From: Comamonadaceae bacterium OH2545_COT-014
GTDB taxonomy: Bacteria; Pseudomonadota; Gammaproteobacteria; Burkholderiales; Burkholderiaceae_C
Direction of reading: 5' to 3'
DNA: 64,000 bases
NCBI GenBank assembly: GCA_003859965.1
Contig: RQYR01000004.1
Location: 62,001-126,000, forward strand
Shown: piece after piece, positions 39,003 through 47,916 of the stretch
Layout of the letters: each line of letters begins with the position of its first letter
How positions within the stretch are numbered: position 1 is the stretch's first letter
Notes under the pieces: model-generated
Told to the model about the DNA's origin: nothing
Databases searched by the model: none
What the model saw: the letters and a program-made list of their open reading frames with translations, nothing else
Program-made: the position numbers and the translations under genes

Positions 39003-39482
39003 ATGAGCAACGCATCCACTTACACCATTGGCGATTTGGCGCGCGAGTTTGACCTGACCACGCGCGCCATGCGTTTTTATGAAGACATGGGCTTGCTGCA
39101 ACCCGCGCGCACCGGCCCTGGCGGGCGGCAGCGCCAGTACAGCGCACGTGATCGCACACGCCTGAAGCTCACGCTGCGCGCCAAGCGGCTGGGCTTGTCG
39201 CTCACGGAGGCCAAGGCGCTGATCGACATGTACGACAGCCCGCGAGACACCGTGGCCCAGCTGGAGCGGTTTTTGCAAGTGCTGGCCGCCCACCGGCGCC
39301 AGATTGAAGCGCAGCTGGCCGAGTTGCAGGCCACGCTGCGCGAGGTCAAGGCGCATGAGAAAGAGGCGCGTGCCGCGCTGCTGTCTGCCGCGCCCGCCAT
39401 GGCCGCCCGGTGTACGACAGGCCAGCCGGGCCGGCGCGGTGCTGGCAACGGCGATAATGGGTTGACGTTCACGTCAACGTAA
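39003..39482 (+). CDS. MerR family regulator, LiuR-like
   Basis: The 159-residue regulator has an N-terminal MerR helix-turn-helix (YTIGDLAREFDLTTRAMRFYEDMGLL and RQYSARDRTRLKLTLRAKRLGLSL, in pieces) and a coiled-coil C-terminal part without a Cys metal motif. It lies 151 bp before isovaleryl-CoA dehydrogenase, the classic arrangement for LiuR, the regulator of leucine and isovalerate breakdown. The last codons overlap a perfect inverted repeat that is a likely operator. Confidence 0.82.
   Translation: MSNASTYTIGDLAREFDLTTRAMRFYEDMGLLQPARTGPGGRQRQYSARDRTRLKLTLRAKRLGLSLTEAKALIDMYDSPRDTVAQLERFLQVLAAHRRQIEAQLAELQATLREVKAHEKEARAALLSAAPAMAARCTTGQPGRRGAGNGDNGLTFTST
39461..39478. promoter_or_regulatory. 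Probable LiuR operator
   Basis: GTTGACGT-TC-ACGTCAAC is a perfect 8-bp inverted repeat with a 2-bp spacer, resembling known LiuR sites in proteobacteria (ACGTNNACGT cores). It lies inside the last codons of the MerR gene and about 155 bp before the isovaleryl-CoA dehydrogenase start, so the promoter of the latter should be close by. Confidence 0.65.
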
Positions 39483-39633
39483 CGGCGTCCAGTCCGTGCC
39501 AGCCCGGCAAGTCTTGCCTTGTGCCTTTTCGCATGCCGTGCAGGGCATAAAGCCAGGCGTGGGATGCAAAACCCTCCTGCCAGGTCACAGCGCTCGCCGT
39601 TGATTCATACCTTCAAATCCAGGAGACAAACCC

Positions 39634-40815
39634 ATGAGCAACCTGCCCGGCCTGAACTTCCAGCTTGGCGAAGACATCGACGCGCTGCGCGACGCCGTGC
39701 GCACCTTCGCCGAAGCCGAAATCGCTCCGCGCGCGGCCGAGATCGACAAGAGCGACCAGTTCCCCATGGACCTGTGGCCCAAGATGGGCGAGCTGGGCGT
39801 GCTGGGCATCACCGTGCCCGAAGCCTACGGCGGTGCCGACATGGGCTACCTGGCGCACATGATCGCCATGGAAGAAATCAGCCGCGCCAGCGCCAGCGTG
39901 GGCCTGTCCTACGGCGCGCACTCCAACCTGTGCGTGAACCAGATCAAGCGCAACGGCAACGAGGAGCAGAAAAAGAAATACCTGCCCAGGCTGATCAGTG
40001 GCGAGCACATCGGCGCGCTGGCCATGAGCGAGCCCGGCGCAGGCAGCGACGTGGTGAGCATGAAGCTCAAGGCCGAGGACAAGGGCGGCTACTACCTGCT
40101 CAACGGCAGCAAGATGTGGATCACCAACGGCCCGGACGCCGACACCATGGTCGTTTACGCCAAGACCGAGCCTGAGCTGGGCGCGCGCGGCATCACCGCC
40201 TTCATCGTCGAAAAAGGCATGAAAGGCTTTGACACCGCGCAAAAGCTGGACAAGCTGGGCATGCGCGGCAGCCACACTGGCGAGATGGTGTTCGACAACG
40301 TGGAAGTGCCCGCCGAGAACGTCATGGGCGGCCTCAACAATGGCGTGAAAGTGCTGATGAGCGGCCTGGACTACGAGCGCGCCGTGCTGGCTGCCGGCCC
40401 CATCGGCATCATGCAGGCCGTGATGGACAACGTCGTGCCCTACATCCACGACCGCAAGCAGTTTGGCCAGAGCATTGGCGAATTCCAGCTCGTGCAGGGC
40501 AAGGTGGCCGACATGTACACCGTGCTGCAAGCGGGCCGGGCCTTTCTCTACACCATCGGCAAGAACCTGGACGTGCTGGGCACTGAGCACGTGCGCCAGG
40601 TGCGCAAGGACTGCGCTTCCGTCATCCTCTGGTGCGCTGAGCAGGCCACCAAAATGGCCGGCGACGGCATCCAGCTCTTTGGCGGCAACGGCTACATCAA
40701 CGAATACCCGCTGGGCCGCCTGTGGCGCGACGCCAAGCTGTACGAAATCGGCGCGGGCACCAGCGAAATCCGCCGCATGCTCATCGGCCGCGAGCTGTTT
40801 GCCGAGACGATGTGA
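39634..40815 (+). CDS. liuA: Isovaleryl-CoA dehydrogenase
   Basis: This FAD enzyme oxidises isovaleryl-CoA to 3-methylcrotonyl-CoA in leucine breakdown. The 393-residue protein has the acyl-CoA dehydrogenase blocks [38 protein letters not shown] and [31 protein letters not shown], in pieces. The catalytic Glu sits in [13 protein letters not shown], the position used by isovaleryl-CoA dehydrogenases. AGGAG precedes the ATG. The other liu genes are not in the window; an acetyltransferase gene follows instead, overlapping by one base. Confidence 0.93.
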   Translation: MSNLPGLNFQLGEDIDALRDAVRTFAEAEIAPRAAEIDKSDQFPMDLWPKMGELGVLGITVPEAYGGADMGYLAHMIAMEEISRASASVGLSYGAHSNLCVNQIKRNGNEEQKKKYLPRLISGEHIGALAMSEPGAGSDVVSMKLKAEDKGGYYLLNGSKMWITNGPDADTMVVYAKTEPELGARGITAFIVEKGMKGFDTAQKLDKLGMRGSHTGEMVFDNVEVPAENVMGGLNNGVKVLMSGLDYERAVLAAGPIGIMQAVMDNVVPYIHDRKQFGQSIGEFQLVQGKVADMYTVLQAGRAFLYTIGKNLDVLGTEHVRQVRKDCASVILWCAEQATKMAGDGIQLFGGNGYINEYPLGRLWRDAKLYEIGAGTSEIRRMLIGRELFAETM

Positions 40816-41408
40816 TGACGTCGAATGCTTGCCGCCCTCAGGCGTTGGCCTTGCCTGTTCTGCCGCTTGGACTGGACGGTTGGTGTCTGCGCGGTTGGCA
40901 AGCCTCCGATGCAGCCAGCCTGCATCTGCACATCAACCAACCCGATGTCACCCGCTGGCTGGGCGACTGGATGCCCGACGAATACACCCTGGAAATGGCC
41001 CAGGATTGGGTCAGTGGCGGTGCGCTGGCCATGCCGGGCCGTAGTTGGGCCGTCGCTCACGGTGCGCAGGCCGTGGGGTCGGCAGGCATACACCCCCATG
41101 GCGATGCGTGCAATGCCATGATCGGTTACTGGCTGGGCCGCTCTTTCTGGGGCCAGGGTGTGGGCACGCACATCGTGCGCTGCCTGACGACAGAGGCATT
41201 TCAAGACCCTTGCGTCATGCGTGTGGTGGCCCCCATTCGCCCGGAAAACATCGCCTCACAGCGGGTGTGCGAAAAAAACGGCTTTGTGCGCGAGGGGCTG
41301 CTGCGCATGAGTGCGCTCAAGAAAGGACGTCCCGTCGATACCGTGTTATGGGCCGCCTACCGGGACACCTGGGCGGGAGGGCTCAAGCCGCCCCTCAACC
41401 AAATTTGA
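40815..41408 (+). CDS. GNAT family N-acetyltransferase (RimJ/RimL-like)
   Basis: The 197-residue protein has LRGWQASDAASLHLHINQPDVTRWLGD, IGYWLGRSFWGQGVGTHIVRC and a terminal part RPENIASQRVCEKNGFVREGLLRM, in pieces, all standard for GNAT enzymes that use small substrates or ribosomal proteins. The target is unknown. It overlaps the dehydrogenase stop by one base (TGATG), so it may be translationally coupled to it. Confidence 0.85.
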   Translation: MTSNACRPQALALPVLPLGLDGWCLRGWQASDAASLHLHINQPDVTRWLGDWMPDEYTLEMAQDWVSGGALAMPGRSWAVAHGAQAVGSAGIHPHGDACNAMIGYWLGRSFWGQGVGTHIVRCLTTEAFQDPCVMRVVAPIRPENIASQRVCEKNGFVREGLLRMSALKKGRPVDTVLWAAYRDTWAGGLKPPLNQI

Positions 41409-41419
41409 AAGCCCAGGGC

Positions 41420-41524
41420 ATGACTTCTTCCATTCAATACCTCATCGACGCCAACCACGCCTGGGTGCCGGCCCACGCCCCATGGCGGGGCGCAAAAACC
41501 GGGCCGGGGCTGCCCTCGTTTTAG
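41420..41524 (+). pseudogene. Remnant of the N-terminus of the carbonic anhydrase gene
   Basis: The 34-codon frame reads MTSSIQYLIDANHAWVPAHAPWRG and so on. Its start matches the N-terminus of the carbonic anhydrase at 42234, which reads SSILQHLIDANHAW. The two share a stretch of about 27 identical bases (41438-41464 against 42261-42287). It then diverges and stops. It looks like a partial, broken duplicate. The tail may read through to the convergent hemerythrin gene end. Confidence 0.6.
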
Positions 41525-42066
41525 CGTGAGCGTCCGGTATGGGCAGTGGCGCGCCGCACGGCGGGGGTGTCGGTTTGCCCGGCGCGCTCGGCGGCATAGC
41601 CCCAATCGGCCGCGTACTTGCGCTTCATGCGCGCGTAGTCGCGCAGGTATTGCGAACCCAGGCGGGTTTTTTGCGCGTCGGTCAGGATCTTGCCGCTGAC
41701 CTGGAAAAAACCGCGCTCCTCTTCTTTGAGGTGGTGCCGCACCTCGTGCGCCAGCGCCTTGGCTTTTTCGCCCCAGGCCTGGCCTTCGGGTGCCAGCGCG
41801 CCCAGCTCGGCCACCAGCTCGTCCAGCTCGTGATGCTCGGCCAGGGCGTGGCGCGCGCTGTCCAGGCCCATGTCGTCCATCATCATGGGCGAATACAGAA
41901 AACGCTCCTCGGCGGCCGCGTGGGCGGCCAATTCCAGCTTGAGCGTCAAAAAGGCATCACGCCGCCCCTGCGGGTTGGTGGCGCGGGTGCGCGTCAGGCG
42001 GGTGCACCATTCGCGCTGGATGTCGTGGCTTTCGCGCAGGGCTTCGTAAATCGTGGGGGAGGTCAT
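41521..42066 (-). CDS. Hemerythrin-domain protein
   Basis: The 181-residue protein contains a four-helix hemerythrin/HHE-type pattern: IYEALRESHDIQREWCTRL, LKLELAAHAAAEERFLYSPMM, ARHALAEHHELDELVAEL and EVRHHLKEEERGFFQV, in pieces. The His and Glu ligands for a di-iron site are visible. Its role could be oxygen or iron sensing or storage; it is not known. It is divergent from carbonic anhydrase. The ATG at 42066 fits better than 42096. Confidence 0.85.
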   Translation of the reverse strand: MTSPTIYEALRESHDIQREWCTRLTRTRATNPQGRRDAFLTLKLELAAHAAAEERFLYSPMMMDDMGLDSARHALAEHHELDELVAELGALAPEGQAWGEKAKALAHEVRHHLKEEERGFFQVSGKILTDAQKTRLGSQYLRDYARMKRKYAADWGYAAERAGQTDTPAVRRATAHTGRSR

Positions 42067-42233
42067 GAGCGGGCTGCTTTCATCAAGGGAGAACACAGGG
42101 CTTGAGCCAGACGCACGGCCCGTCTTGATGAAGCGACACGTGCGCAGGCTTGGCGGCGCGTCCCATTGTTTCTGTGTTCATTTGGCCACTCTGTAGGATG
42201 AACCCTTTTCGTTCCCAGCTTCCGCATTGCCTG

Positions 42234-42935
42234 ATGCCCGAATCCAGCATCCTCCAACACCTCATCGACGCCAACCACGCCTGGGCCGAGCAGGTGGCGC
42301 GCGACAAGCCCGGCTTTTTTGAAAAGCTGGCGCAGCAGCAAACGCCCAAATACCTGTGGATCGGCTGCTCCGACAGCCGCGTGCCCGCCAACCAGGTCGT
42401 GGCGCTGGCGCCGGGCGAAGTCTTCGTGCACCGCAACGTCGCCAACGTCGTCGTGCACTCCGACCTGAACGCGCTCTCGGTCATCCAGTACGCGGTCGAT
42501 TTCCTCAAGGTCGAGCACATCATGGTCGTGGGCCACTACGGCTGCGGCGGCGTGCTGGCCGCGCTGCACGGCACGCGCGTGGGCCTGGCCGACAACTGGC
42601 TGCGCCACGTGCACGACGTGAAAATGCGCCACCGCGGCCGCCTCATGCACCTGTGCCGCCACGAGCAGGAAGACGCGCTGTGCGAGATGAACGTCATCGA
42701 ACAAGTTGGCCACATTGCCATGAGCAACGTCATGCAAGACGCCTGGGCGCGCGGCCAGCAAGTGGCCGTGCACGGCTGGTGCTACGGCCTCAAGGACGGC
42801 AAGGTCAAGGACTTGGGCGTGACCATGACCCGCGCGCAAGATGTTGTGGATGTGTACCGCACCGCCATCAAGCGCTACCCGCGCGCGCCTGGCCTGGAAA
42901 CCGCCGGGCCGGAAGATTTGCCGGAGGAACCATGA
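42234..42935 (+). CDS. can: Carbonic anhydrase, beta class
   Basis: This zinc enzyme interconverts CO2 and bicarbonate. The 233 residues carry the zinc ligands C45, D47, H101 and C104 (GCSDSRVP and GHYGCGG). Length and C-terminal tail fit the proteobacterial Can type. The ATG at 42234 is chosen from homology; one at 42198 would add 12 residues. It overlaps aceK by 4 bp (ATGA), so the two are co-translated, a link also seen in other Comamonadaceae as I recall. Confidence 0.95.
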   Translation: MPESSILQHLIDANHAWAEQVARDKPGFFEKLAQQQTPKYLWIGCSDSRVPANQVVALAPGEVFVHRNVANVVVHSDLNALSVIQYAVDFLKVEHIMVVGHYGCGGVLAALHGTRVGLADNWLRHVHDVKMRHRGRLMHLCRHEQEDALCEMNVIEQVGHIAMSNVMQDAWARGQQVAVHGWCYGLKDGKVKDLGVTMTRAQDVVDVYRTAIKRYPRAPGLETAGPEDLPEEP

Positions 42936-44815
42936 AAACCACTCTGCCCGTGGTGCCGCGCGTCGATTCGCCGCTGGCGCATGAGATTGCCAGCGCCATG
43001 ATGGAAGGCTTCAACCGCCACTACCGCCTGTTCCGTCAGGAGACGGCGCGCGCCAAGCACCGTTTCGAGACGGCCGATTGGCATGGCCAGCAGCGCGGCC
43101 AGCGCGAGCGCATCGAGTTCTACGACGTGCGCGTGCGCGAGTGCGTGCAGCGGCTGGAAAAAGAGTTTCGCGCCGGTTCGCAGCCCATGGAGGTCTGGTA
43201 CGAGGCCAAGCTGCTGTACATCGGCCTGCTGGTGGGGCATTTCCAGCCGGAGCTGGCCGAGACCTTCTTCAACTCGGTGACGACCAAGATCCTGCACCGC
43301 ACGTATTTCCAGAACAGTTTCCTGTTCGTGCGCCCGGCCATCAGCACGGAGTACATCCAGATCGACGAGCCCTCGGAATCGACCACCTTCCGCTGCTATT
43401 ACCCGCGGCGCGATGCGCTGGAGGAGGTGGTGGCGCAGATGCTGGAGGACTGCCGCCTGCAGCGCGCCTTCACCGACCGCGCGCGCGATGTGCGGCGCGT
43501 GGCGCAGGCGCTGTCGGCGCTGCTGGGCGATGCCAAGATCCGCACCAATTTCCAGATTCAGGTGCTCTCCAGCCTGTTCTACCGCAACAAGGGCGCATAC
43601 CTGGTGGGCAAGCTCATCAACGGCTTTGACGAGATGCCCATTTGCCTGCCCATCCTGCACGACGAGCACGGCGGCCTGTACGTGGATGGGCTGCTGCACA
43701 CCGAGCGCGACATGCACACGCTGTTCTCGTTCTCGCGCGCCTATTTCATGGTGGACATGGAAATCCCCTCGGCCTACGTGCAGTTTCTGCGCAGCATCAT
43801 GCCGCGCAAGCCGCGCAACGAGATCTACAACTCGCTGGGCCTGGCCAAGCAGGGCAAGAACCTGTTCTACCGCGACTTTCTCAGCCACCTGCGCAGCTCC
43901 ACCGACAAGTTCCGCATTGCGCCGGGCATCAAGGGCATGGTGATGCTGGTGTTCGACCTGCCCAGCTTTCCCTACGTGTTCAAGCTCATCAAGGACTACT
44001 ACCCGCCGCAGAAGGAGACCACGCGCGAGCAGATCAAGGGCAAGTACCGTCTGGTCAAGCAGCACGACCGCGTGGGCCGCATGGCCGACACCATGGAGTA
44101 CAGCGAGGTGGCCTTCCCGCGCGCGCGCTTCGAGGACGAGCTGATCGCGGAAATCCAGAAGTTCGCCCCCAGCCAGCTGGAGATCTCCGACCGCGACGGC
44201 GACGGCAACATCGAGGTCATCCTCAAGCACCTGTACATCGAGCGGCGCATGATCCCGCTGAACATCTACCTGCAGGAAACCTTCGACGCTGGCGAGGGCG
44301 ACGCGCGCGCCCAGCGCCAGATGGAGCACGCCGTCATCGAATACGGCAACGCCATCAAGGACCTGGTGGCGGCCAACATCTTCCCCGGCGACATGCTGTG
44401 GAAGAACTTCGGCGTCACCCGCCACGGCAAGGTGGTGTTCTACGACTACGACGAGATCGAATACATCACCGACTGCAACTTCCGCAAAGTGCCCGCGCCG
44501 CGCAACGAGGAAGAGGAGATGAGCGGCGAGATCTGGTACAGCGTGGCCAAGAACGACGTCTTCCCCGAGACCTTCGGCCCCTTCTTGCTGGGCAACCCGC
44601 GCGTGCGCGACATCTTCATGCAGCACCACGGCGATTTGCTTGAGCCGCAGTTCTGGCAGCAGCACAAGGAGCGCATCCAGCAAGGCCATGTGTACGATGT
44701 GTTCCCCTACGACGGCAGCAGCCGCTTTGCCGACGAAGGCGGCGCAGCGCCTGCCGATGCCGCCGCACTGGCTCCGCCCGGTGGCACGGCCCAGAGCGGC
44801 AATGTGCCCGCCTGA
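42932..44815 (+). CDS. aceK: Isocitrate dehydrogenase kinase/phosphatase
   Basis: AceK phosphorylates and dephosphorylates isocitrate dehydrogenase to send carbon into the glyoxylate cycle. The 627-residue protein has the AceK blocks LLVGHFQPELAETFFNSV, FDLPSFPYVFKLIKDYYPPQKETTR, GKYRLVKQHDRVGRMADTMEYS and WKNFGVTRHGKVVFYDYDEIEYI, in pieces. A C-terminal Ala/Pro-rich tail is the main difference from the 578-residue E. coli enzyme. It overlaps the carbonic anhydrase gene. No isocitrate lyase gene is in the window. Confidence 0.97.
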   Translation: MKTTLPVVPRVDSPLAHEIASAMMEGFNRHYRLFRQETARAKHRFETADWHGQQRGQRERIEFYDVRVRECVQRLEKEFRAGSQPMEVWYEAKLLYIGLLVGHFQPELAETFFNSVTTKILHRTYFQNSFLFVRPAISTEYIQIDEPSESTTFRCYYPRRDALEEVVAQMLEDCRLQRAFTDRARDVRRVAQALSALLGDAKIRTNFQIQVLSSLFYRNKGAYLVGKLINGFDEMPICLPILHDEHGGLYVDGLLHTERDMHTLFSFSRAYFMVDMEIPSAYVQFLRSIMPRKPRNEIYNSLGLAKQGKNLFYRDFLSHLRSSTDKFRIAPGIKGMVMLVFDLPSFPYVFKLIKDYYPPQKETTREQIKGKYRLVKQHDRVGRMADTMEYSEVAFPRARFEDELIAEIQKFAPSQLEISDRDGDGNIEVILKHLYIERRMIPLNIYLQETFDAGEGDARAQRQMEHAVIEYGNAIKDLVAANIFPGDMLWKNFGVTRHGKVVFYDYDEIEYITDCNFRKVPAPRNEEEEMSGEIWYSVAKNDVFPETFGPFLLGNPRVRDIFMQHHGDLLEPQFWQQHKERIQQGHVYDVFPYDGSSRFADEGGAAPADAAALAPPGGTAQSGNVPA

Positions 44816-44916
44816 GCGTCAGCGCGCGCCGCGCCGTCTGGCGTTGGCAGATGCGCTTTGAGTCTTATGAATAGCCCTCTTGCTTGCCGCGCCTGCCTGC
44901 TAGCCGCCTTGCAACC

Positions 44917-45657
44917 ATGACATTGCCCACTGCGCAACCCCAGACCATCTGGCGCATCAACGCCTACCTCATCCTCATCACCTGTGCGCTGGCTTCGGTG
45001 CTGCTGCTCGTGGGCCTGGCCCTGCTGGCTTGGGAATGGCGGCGTGCGCGCCCGGTGCCGGTGGTTAACCTGGTGGCCACGGACGTGAGCGGCCATGTAC
45101 AGCGCGAGCGCCTGTCCTACCGCCTGCGCCATACTCAGGGCCAGGTGGTGGTGCTGGACGTGGTGGCCGACCAGCAGATCGAGCAGGCGCTGGGCTCCAA
45201 AACAGCCTCGGGCGTCATGCGCAACCAGTTGTTCGTGAACGTGGCCGATGGCAGCAGCGCGCGCCTGTTGCCCGATGATCGCGGCTTGGTCGTGCAAGTC
45301 TGGGCCGTACGTGGTGACGGCGCGGTGAGCAGAACCTATGGGCCTGAAACCGATGAGCGGCCGCCGCCTGCCGTGCGCGCACGCCTTTATGAAGTGGTGA
45401 GTCAAGATAGCAACGGCGATGGCCGCCTAAGCCCCAGCGACCAGCGCCGCCTGCTGCTGGCGCGCGCCGACGGCAGCGCGCCCGTTACCCTGGTCGAAGG
45501 CATGGCCCGCATGGACGGCGCCGCGCTGGACGCTGCGGACGAACTGCGCCTGACCGCCGTCCTTACCGGCGGCGGCATGCAGCTATACCGTTTTGATCTT
45601 TCACGTTGGGCGGCCTTGCCGCCCGTTTCCCTTCCCTCATTGCCAAAGGAGCACTGA
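44917..45657 (+). CDS. Membrane-anchored hypothetical protein with EF-hand-like loop
   Basis: I do not recognise the family. The 246-residue protein has one membrane helix (about 17-41), a charged stop, and then a beta-rich domain. Near residue 165 the segment DSNGDGRLSPSDQRR fits a calcium-binding EF-hand loop. It lies between aceK and the acetyl-CoA acetyltransferase, 4 bp before the ATG of the latter, whose ribosome site is inside this gene's end. So the two are likely on one mRNA. Confidence 0.6.
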   Translation: MTLPTAQPQTIWRINAYLILITCALASVLLLVGLALLAWEWRRARPVPVVNLVATDVSGHVQRERLSYRLRHTQGQVVVLDVVADQQIEQALGSKTASGVMRNQLFVNVADGSSARLLPDDRGLVVQVWAVRGDGAVSRTYGPETDERPPPAVRARLYEVVSQDSNGDGRLSPSDQRRLLLARADGSAPVTLVEGMARMDGAALDAADELRLTAVLTGGGMQLYRFDLSRWAALPPVSLPSLPKEH

Positions 45658-45661
45658 ACCC

Positions 45662-46843
45662 ATGTCCGAATCCATCGTCATCGTCTCCGCCGCCCGCACC
45701 CCCATGGGCAGCTTTCAGGGCGACTTCGCCGCGCTGGCCGCGCACGATCTGGGCGGCGCCGCCATCCAGGCCGCCGTTCAGCGCGCCGGTGTCAAACCCG
45801 AGCAGGTCGATGAAGTCATCTTCGGCAACGTGCTGATGGCCGGCCAGGGCCAGGCCCCGGCGCGCCAGGCCACGCTCAAGGGCGGGCTGCCGCTGTCCAC
45901 CGGCGCTGTGACCGTGCACAAGGTCTGCGGCTCGGCCATGAAAACCATCATGATGGCCGCCGACATGCTCAAGGCCGGCTCGGCCGAGGTCATCGTCGCC
46001 GGCGGCATGGAGAGCATGACCAACGCCCCCTACCTGCTGAAAAAAGGCCGCGGCGGCTACCGCCTGGGCCACGACAAGGTCTATGACCACATGATGCTCG
46101 ACGGCCTGGAAGACGCCTATGAAGAAGGCCGCAGCATGGGCACCTTCGGCGAGGACTGCGCCGAGAAATACAACTTCACGCGCCAGGCGCAGGACGAGTT
46201 CGCCATGGCCAGCGTCAAGCGCGCCCAGGCCGCCATCGCCAACGGCGCGTTCAAGGAAGAGATCACCCCCGTCACCGTCAAGGAGCGCAAGGGCGAGCGC
46301 GTGGTCGATACCGACGAAGGCCCCGGCCGCATCAACCCCGAGAAGATCCCCACCCTCAAGCCCGCTTTCAAGAAGGACGGCACCATCACCGCCGCGGCCA
46401 GCTCCAGCATCAACGACGGCGCCGCCGCCGTGGTGCTGATGACCGAAAGCAAAGCCAAGGCCCTGGGCCTGACGCCCCTGGCGCGCATCGTCAGCTACGC
46501 CACGCACGCGCAAGAGCCCGGCTGGTTCACCACCGCCCCCGTGCCCGCCAGCCAGAAAGCGCTGGACAAGGCCGGCTGGAAGGTCGAGGACGTGGACCTG
46601 TGGGAAATCAACGAAGCCTTCGCCGTCGTGCCCATGGCGCTGATGCATGAGCTGAACGTGCCGCACGACAAAGTCAACGTCAACGGCGGCGCCTGCGCCC
46701 TGGGCCACCCCATCGGCGCCAGCGGCGCGCGCATCCTGGTCACGCTGCTGTACGCCCTCAAGGCGCGTGGCCTGAAAAAAGGCCTGGCCACGCTGTGCAT
46801 CGGCGGCGGCGAGGGCACGGCGCTGACGGTGGAGATGCTGTAA
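45662..46843 (+). CDS. Acetyl-CoA C-acetyltransferase (thiolase)
   Basis: This enzyme joins two acetyl-CoA units, or cleaves acetoacetyl-CoA, in short-chain acid and polyhydroxybutyrate metabolism. The 393-residue thiolase has the active-site Cys in HKVCGSAMK, the His in NGGACALGHPIGASGAR and the second Cys in TLCIGGGEG, with ESMTNAPYL. It could be named atoB or phaA; context does not decide. Ahead of the ATG, AAAGGAG gives a strong ribosome site. Double hairpins follow the gene. Confidence 0.93.
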   Translation: MSESIVIVSAARTPMGSFQGDFAALAAHDLGGAAIQAAVQRAGVKPEQVDEVIFGNVLMAGQGQAPARQATLKGGLPLSTGAVTVHKVCGSAMKTIMMAADMLKAGSAEVIVAGGMESMTNAPYLLKKGRGGYRLGHDKVYDHMMLDGLEDAYEEGRSMGTFGEDCAEKYNFTRQAQDEFAMASVKRAQAAIANGAFKEEITPVTVKERKGERVVDTDEGPGRINPEKIPTLKPAFKKDGTITAAASSSINDGAAAVVLMTESKAKALGLTPLARIVSYATHAQEPGWFTTAPVPASQKALDKAGWKVEDVDLWEINEAFAVVPMALMHELNVPHDKVNVNGGACALGHPIGASGARILVTLLYALKARGLKKGLATLCIGGGEGTALTVEML

Positions 46844-46904
46844 GCAGCACGGCATGCCCGCATGCCTGACCGGGGCGTGCCCCAGGCCGCATCAAGGCCA
46901 TGGA

Positions 46905-46980
46905 GGAGCCCGGAAAGTGCCGGGCTGCTCCTGAAAAAAATAGCGCCATCGCCCCACTGGCGGGCGATGGCGCTATTTTT
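46905..46980 (+). terminator. Double hairpin terminator after the thiolase gene
   Basis: The first hairpin is GGAGCCCGG with CCGGGCTGCTCC (about 46906-46931). The second is AAAATAGCGCCATCGCCC with GGGCGATGGCGCTATTTTT (46936-46980), a perfect 18-bp stem ending in T's. The second has the same AAAATAGC ends as repeat family 2, so it may be a symmetric member of that family. Confidence 0.8.
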
Positions 46981-47019
46981 CATCCGCATGCCACCCAAGC
47001 AAGAAAGGCCCGCCCCGCC

Positions 47020-47661
47020 ATGATCGAATCACTGCAAGCCCTGCGCCAGCTCTACCCGCAAGCCTCGGCGCGCTCGCGCGCCAAGCAGCTGGACCATCTG
47101 GACGCCACCATGCGCCGCTTCATCGCCCACGCGCCGCTGTGCATCCTCGCCAGCGCGGGCGCGAACGGGCAGGGCCTGCTGGACGCCTCGCCGCGCGGCG
47201 GCCTGCCCGGCTTCGTGCAAGTGCCCGATGCGCGCACCCTGCTCATCCCCGACGCCACGGGCAACAACCGCCTGGACACGCTGGAAAACCTGCTGGCCGA
47301 CCCGCGCCTGGGCCTGCTGTTTCTGCTGCCCGGTGTGGACGAGGTGCTGCGCGTCAACGGCACGGCGCGCCTGCGTGACGAAGCCGCCTTCACCCAGCGC
47401 TTTGCGGCAGGCGGCATCCGGCCGCCGCGCCTGGTGATCGAAATGGCCGTGCAAGAGGCCTACCTGCACTGCCCCAAGGCACTGATGCGCGCCCGCCTGT
47501 GGCGGCCCGAGGCGCAGGCGGCGCCTGGCGCCTTCCCCAGCATGAACGCCATGCTGCGCGCCCAGCTCGGCGCGCAGGTCGTGCCTGAAACGGAAGAAGA
47601 AGCCCGCCAGCGCTACCGCGCCCAGCTGAGCGAGGAAGGCCTGGGCCAGCACGTGGACTGA
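47020..47661 (+). CDS. Pyridoxamine 5'-phosphate oxidase family protein (MSMEG_1061-like)
   Basis: The 213-residue protein has the split-barrel FMN fold pattern: FIAHAPLCILASAGANGQGLLDASPRGGLPGFVQV, LLIPDATGNNRLDTLENLLADPRLGLLFLLPGVDEVLRVNGTARL and KALMRARLWRP, in pieces. This is the PPOX family group with MSMEG_1061; substrate unknown. It follows the thiolase terminator, so it has its own promoter. The gap 47662-47916 that follows shows no gene. Confidence 0.82.
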   Translation: MIESLQALRQLYPQASARSRAKQLDHLDATMRRFIAHAPLCILASAGANGQGLLDASPRGGLPGFVQVPDARTLLIPDATGNNRLDTLENLLADPRLGLLFLLPGVDEVLRVNGTARLRDEAAFTQRFAAGGIRPPRLVIEMAVQEAYLHCPKALMRARLWRPEAQAAPGAFPSMNAMLRAQLGAQVVPETEEEARQRYRAQLSEEGLGQHVD

Positions 47662-47916
47662 GCCTGCGGCATGGCCGCCCTGCCCGCCTTGGGACAGGTC
47701 ACAATTGGCAAGGGGCTTGGGGGATAGAAGGCTAGCGGCCCGGGGCGCGCCGCCTGGCCGGTGGGCCAGCGGCGAGCCACCTGGGCAGTGGCCCGCCAGC
47801 ATCCAGACCGAGGCCCTGCCGCTGGCGGAAGGGCGGTTGGGTGCAGACGGGGCCAGATGGCGGCTGCTGCGCTCCCACTATGCGCCGGCTGTGGGTGGCG
47901 CGGCCCACACGGTGGC

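Noticed and set aside
46936-46980. Perfect 18-bp inverted repeat considered as an attachment site or operator
   Set aside because: It ends in a T run just after a stop codon and follows another hairpin, so a terminator explains it more simply.
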